A stretch of DNA of 61,862 nt from an uncultured Coriobacteriaceae bacterium. Lineage in GTDB: Bacteria > Actinomycetota > Coriobacteriia > Coriobacteriales > Atopobiaceae. The position numbers were made by a program, and so were the translations under genes. Shown piece by piece: positions 61,785 through 61,862 of the stretch (positions within the stretch are counted from its first letter, which is position 1; each line of letters opens with the position of its first letter). The stretch lies in the NCBI GenBank assembly GCA_902795065.1, contig CADBJR010000016.1:1-61862 (forward strand), written 5' to 3'. Below the pieces are notes generated by a model. It was not told the origin of the DNA and searched no databases. It saw only the letters and a program-made list of their open reading frames with translations.

Positions 61785-61862
61785 CTAATCCACGATGGTG
61801 ATAGAGGTGATGACCGGCTGGTTCTCGGGAAGCACCGTGCCGTTGGCATCCTCGACGGGCGT
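61785..61862 (-). CDS. C-terminal end of an unidentified protein (partial)
   Basis: An open minus-strand frame enters from beyond the window and stops at 61785. Only about 25 residues are visible, ending ENQPVITSITIVD. The ending resembles that of some peptidyl-prolyl isomerases, but this is too little to identify the gene. Confidence 0.5.
   Translation of the reverse strand, partial: TPVEDANGTVLPENQPVITSITIVD

Overview
The window is about 62 kb of high-GC bacterial chromosome that looks like an anaerobic, gut-type actinobacterium of the class Coriobacteriia (Collinsella/Olsenella-like). This is an inference from gene content: rapZ-yvcK-whiA followed by gapA-pgk-tpiA-secG is an actinobacterial gene order, an oxygen-sensitive sulfite reductase (AsrABC) is present, the Tad pilus locus has no secretin (a single-membrane cell), and lipoproteins carry twin-arginine signals. 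No rRNA is present to fix the species.

Layout. 1-3.5 kb: a sialic-acid type catabolic operon (CE7 esterase, NanA-like aldolase, ROK kinase, NanE). It runs without a gap into rapZ-yvcK-whiA (3.5-6.4 kb) and is followed by the glycolytic operon gapA-pgk-tpiA, then a lipoprotein, secG and tRNA-Leu (6.5-11.3 kb). 11.3-17.7 kb: a CbiK-type chelatase, a FecBCD-type metal-chelate importer and asrABC. 17.8-21.6 kb: AzlCD and a partner-switching pair (PP2C phosphatase plus a fused STAS/anti-sigma kinase). 21.6-24.3 kb: tRNA-Cys, tRNA-Gly and tRNA-Val around a cysteine desulfurase-mnmA pair. 24.3-31.5 kb: a permuted GH3 glycosidase, a small zinc-ribbon membrane protein, oligopeptidase F, a small membrane protein and an MFS transporter. 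Three of these genes have broken reading frames.

31.8-46.7 kb: two complete oligopeptide ABC importers, separated by a low-GC REP-associated tyrosine transposase (RAYT) with 36-nt inverted ends. The binding protein of the second importer (44868-46694) is circularly permuted: the half that is normally C-terminal comes first. I regard this as the most unusual feature of the window. 46.8-48.9 kb: a P-loop kinase, a glycerophosphodiesterase and an OhrR-type MarR repressor with a palindromic operator candidate. 49.2-58.7 kb: a Tad/Flp pilus locus (CpaB, TadZ, TadA, TadB, TadC, two Flp-like pilins, TadE-like and larger pseudopilins) ending in a DUF192 protein and a zinc-ribbon/FHA protein. 58.8-61.9 kb: a DUF2207 membrane protein, a YARHG protein and the tail of one more gene.

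The genes suggest a peptide- and host-glycan-scavenging anaerobe. Peptides enter by the two Opp systems and are cut by PepF. Sialic acid or related amino sugars feed through NanE into glycolysis. Sulfite may serve as an electron sink, and Tad pili may mediate attachment. All functions are assigned by reading motifs and family resemblance; no database search was run.
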